From NCBI GenBank assembly GCA_963761425.1, contig CAVXGQ010000001.1:1-26596 (forward strand): a stretch of DNA of 26,596 nt, written 5' to 3'. Below the pieces are notes generated by a model. That model was not told the DNA's origin and made no database searches. It saw only the letters and a program-made list of their open reading frames with translations. Numbering within the stretch: position 1 is the first letter of the stretch; every line of letters begins with the position of its first letter. The DNA is from Bog-793 sp963761425 (GTDB lineage: Bacteria > Actinomycetota > Acidimicrobiia > Acidimicrobiales > Bog-793). Positions 24,899 to 26,596 of the stretch are shown piece after piece. The translations under genes were made by a program, and so were the position numbers.

Positions 24899-25459
24899 AT
24901 GCGACGCAGGACATTTGATCTGATCGTGTCGACGGTGGGGGCGCTATTGGTCGTCGTCCTCGGTGCCGCGGGCGCACTGGCGCTGTGGGGGTACACCTAC
25001 ACGAGCGACAACGTGCACAGCCAGCTCGCCGCCCAGCAGATCTATTTCCCATCCAAGGCTGAGATCCCCCCGGCACAGAGGCCCTACCTCCTTCAGTACG
25101 CGGGGCAGGAAGTGCTCACCGGCGCGCAGGCCGATGCGTACGCCAAGAAGATCGCCTCCGACATCTACGGATTGCCGTACCACGGCGTTTACGCCAGAAT
25201 CGCAACGGCTTCCATAGCGCATCCGAAGAACCAGACGCTCGCCGCGGACAAGACCGTTGCCTTCGAAGGAGTAACCCTGCAGGGTCTTCTACTCGAGGCC
25301 TACGCCTTCTCGACGCTCGGGACCGTCGCCTTATGGGCGAGCATCATCTCGTTCATCTTGGCGGGCGTGATGCTCATCTTGAGCATCCTCGGCTTTGTCC
25401 ACCTGGGCCGGGTTTCCCCGGCTGAGGAGTTCCCGAAGTCCCCGAGCACAACTTCGTGA
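24899..25459 (+). CDS. conserved actinobacterial membrane protein
   Basis: A 186-residue protein. A first helix spans about 9-31. An extracytoplasmic region follows (32-130) with DNVHSQLAAQQIYFP, GQEVLTGAQADAYA and LQGLLLEAYAFSTLG. A second hydrophobic hairpin or helix lies at about 134-168, and the C-terminus is short and polar. I recognise the NVH-SQLAAQ and TGAQA-AYA pattern as a recurrent actinobacterial membrane family of unknown function. GGGGAG lies about 7 bases before the ATG. It is the only gene between the two tRNA-linked repeats, and its upstream 200 bases are noticeably less GC-rich than the rest of the window, which fits a mobile cargo. Confidence 0.85.
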   Translation: MRRRTFDLIVSTVGALLVVVLGAAGALALWGYTYTSDNVHSQLAAQQIYFPSKAEIPPAQRPYLLQYAGQEVLTGAQADAYAKKIASDIYGLPYHGVYARIATASIAHPKNQTLAADKTVAFEGVTLQGLLLEAYAFSTLGTVALWASIISFILAGVMLILSILGFVHLGRVSPAEEFPKSPSTTS

Positions 25460-25757
25460 CCGTTTAAAAGTCATCTTGCCGTAACGCTTTCGGCTCAGCG
25501 TTCCTCCTACTGCTGGCTTGGAGCGCAGTGGAAGGACGATAGGCGACCAGTTGTGCTCGCTCGCCGCCGCCGAAGGTCAGTTGTCACTAGAGTCGCTGCT
25601 CTCAAGCGAGTTCTTTTAGACACATAGCTGAACCTCCGGTAGGGGTCCGTCGGGGGACACAACCGGGGACCCCACGAGGGACGCTCAGTTCGTTGCCGAC
25701 GACGAGAAGTGAACGCGTCAACCTTCCGCCTGCTATCGACGCGCTCATCGATCTTGC
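25460..25757. other. non-coding stretch between the membrane protein and repeat copy 2
   Basis: About 298 bases with no supported gene. GGGGTCC (25642-25648) and GGACCCC (25667-25673) form a 7-bp inverted repeat with an 18-base loop that may act as a terminator on either strand. Confidence 0.4.
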
Positions 25758-25798
25758 GTCCCCGCCAGGACTCGAACCTGCGATACGCGGTTTAGGAA
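25758..25798 (-). pseudogene. 3' half of tRNA-Arg(CCU), second copy
   Basis: Same geometry as the first copy: loop TTCCTAA, stem strand ACCGC, variable loop GTATC, T-arm and acceptor strand. The T-stem here has one mismatch (GCAGG against CCTGG) and the acceptor strand has changed to CGGGGAC, so it has drifted further. Again no 5' half is attached. Confidence 0.7.
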
Positions 25799-25988
25799 TC
25801 GGGCCGGGAAGGTCCACCGAAACGAGTTCAGTCCGTTGAACTGGCCCTTGTGCGAGTGGCCGTCCCCGGAGTTCGTTCCGCGCCAGCGAATGTCGCTCCG
25901 CAGATTCCCAAGAGATTCCCGACCGGTCAATCCAAGGTCAGTATTCGATGTGGTCGCTCACTAGTCGCGGCTGCCCCAGTACGGCACC
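25758..25988 (-). repeat. tRNA-linked direct repeat, copy 2
   Basis: Second copy of the repeat, gap-free against copy 1 and in the same orientation. The two GGGAATCT units are at 25902-25909 and 25913-25920 and are fully conserved. Mismatches cluster at the outer end (after about 25940) and between the tRNA part and the arm region. The most conserved blocks are the anticodon loop to T-arm and the GGGAATCT units. Confidence 0.8.
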
Positions 25989-26192
25989 TCGGGGCGAGGG
26001 AAGGGACCGATTGACCCACGCGTGCTGGGACACTGGATGAAGCGCGTGTCGCCGACTCTTGCGCGGCCGCCATGCGGATCAAGATTCTGAAATTGGAACG
26101 GTCGGTACGCCCGGCTCCATCGGTGGAGGGCACGCCGAGATCGCACTCAAGCCGCGATTATGGGATAGGGCCGGTAACGAAGCTTTCTCCCC

Positions 26193-26462
26193 TCACGCGG
26201 CCTTGGGAGCTTGGTGGCCCGTCTCGGCCTCTAGCGCCAGCTTCCAACGTGGCATCTGATAAGCGAGCCAACCTACGAGTGCGGCTGCCACGAACAGAAG
26301 TACTCCCCACCAGTATCCGTAGGCGCAAAAAATGATCCCGAGGACGAGCAACCACAGGGCGACTACAGCTCGCACGCCTGCTATCACCTTGACGTGTCGC
26401 CACCCGTAGTTGGTGACGAATTGCCGAACGATCCACGGAACCGACTTCGGCGATGACTGCAC
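26193..26462 (-). CDS. small two-helix membrane protein
   Basis: An 89-residue protein from a GTG at 26462. An amphipathic N-terminus (WIVRQFVTNYGWRHVKVIAG) is followed by two membrane helices at about 28-48 and 51-69, then YQMPRWKLALE and a polar tail. GAAGAAGGG lies 3 bases before the GTG. A longer version from GTG 26567 would add 35 residues but has no ribosome site and a poor N-terminus. No function is recognised. It lies beyond repeat copy 2, in the region that would be element DNA if the integration model holds. Confidence 0.65.
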   Translation of the reverse strand: MQSSPKSVPWIVRQFVTNYGWRHVKVIAGVRAVVALWLLVLGIIFCAYGYWWGVLLFVAAALVGWLAYQMPRWKLALEAETGHQAPKAA

Positions 26463-26596
26463 GGGCCCTTCTTCTCGATTCGAGGCCCCTGTCTGAACCG
26501 TAACTTTACGATCAGGACATCGGGTAAGGGCCTGAAAAGACAGATCCCGCCCCCGAACGTCGCACACTTAGTCTCAGCTCCGTCGCAGATCGACGG

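Noticed and set aside
24550..24930. Minus-strand open frames running into the tRNA halves (ending in VRILPG or RRFESCRG-type peptides)
   Set aside because: These peptides are known by-products of translating tRNA T-arms; the frames have no start signals or homology and differ between repeat copies.

Overview
The window is GC-rich, with G/C-ending codons, GTG and TTG starts and several leaderless-looking genes. It reads as a chromosomal segment of an actinobacterium. A secreted sedolisin (an acid protease family), a pyrophosphate-type phosphofructokinase and many stress proteins would fit an acid-tolerant member such as the Acidimicrobiia. That placement is an inference and cannot be proved from this window. 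I see no rRNA operon, CRISPR array, insertion sequence or phage structural gene.

Layout. 270-1319 (-): phosphofructokinase. 1838-2974 (+): membrane protein with a channel-like pore region. 3127-3552 (+): OsmC-type peroxidase, followed by a decayed thiolase (3567-4275). tRNA-Arg(ACG) is at 4423-4497 (-). Then come a membrane protein with a proline-rich tail, a SAM methyltransferase and tRNA-Ser(GCU) (-). 6787-10674 (+): a 1,295-residue sedolisin carrying a long tail of TIG/IPT-like and Fn3 repeats. 10919-11991 (+): a dienelactone-hydrolase-type enzyme and a small DUF6295-like protein. A universal stress protein (-) is divergent from a two-gene ABC-2 exporter (12573-15061, +). Dps follows with a possible RNA switch in its leader, then a YceI-like protein (-), an anchored DUF5666-like protein (+), a heterodimeric ABC exporter (18114-21787, -), an aldo/keto reductase (+) and Hsp20 (+).

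The right end (24467-26596) differs. It holds two gap-free direct repeats of about 228 bp, 1,291 bp apart and about 89% identical. Each ends in an exact 3' half of a tRNA, from anticodon loop CCU to the acceptor strand, joined to non-tRNA sequence precisely at the anticodon loop. I read these as attachment-site scars of elements that integrate into tRNA-Arg(CCU). The repeats bracket a 186-residue membrane protein, and another small membrane protein lies beyond them. This is the most interesting part of the window. The model predicts an intact tRNA-Arg(CCU) to the right of it.

How the genes work together. OsmC, Dps, UspA, YceI, Hsp20 and the reductase all suggest oxidative, protein-folding or envelope stress, but they are separate transcription units on both strands, not one operon. 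The clear operons are the ABC-2 pair (stop and start overlap in GTGA) and the heterodimeric exporter pair (overlap in ATGA).
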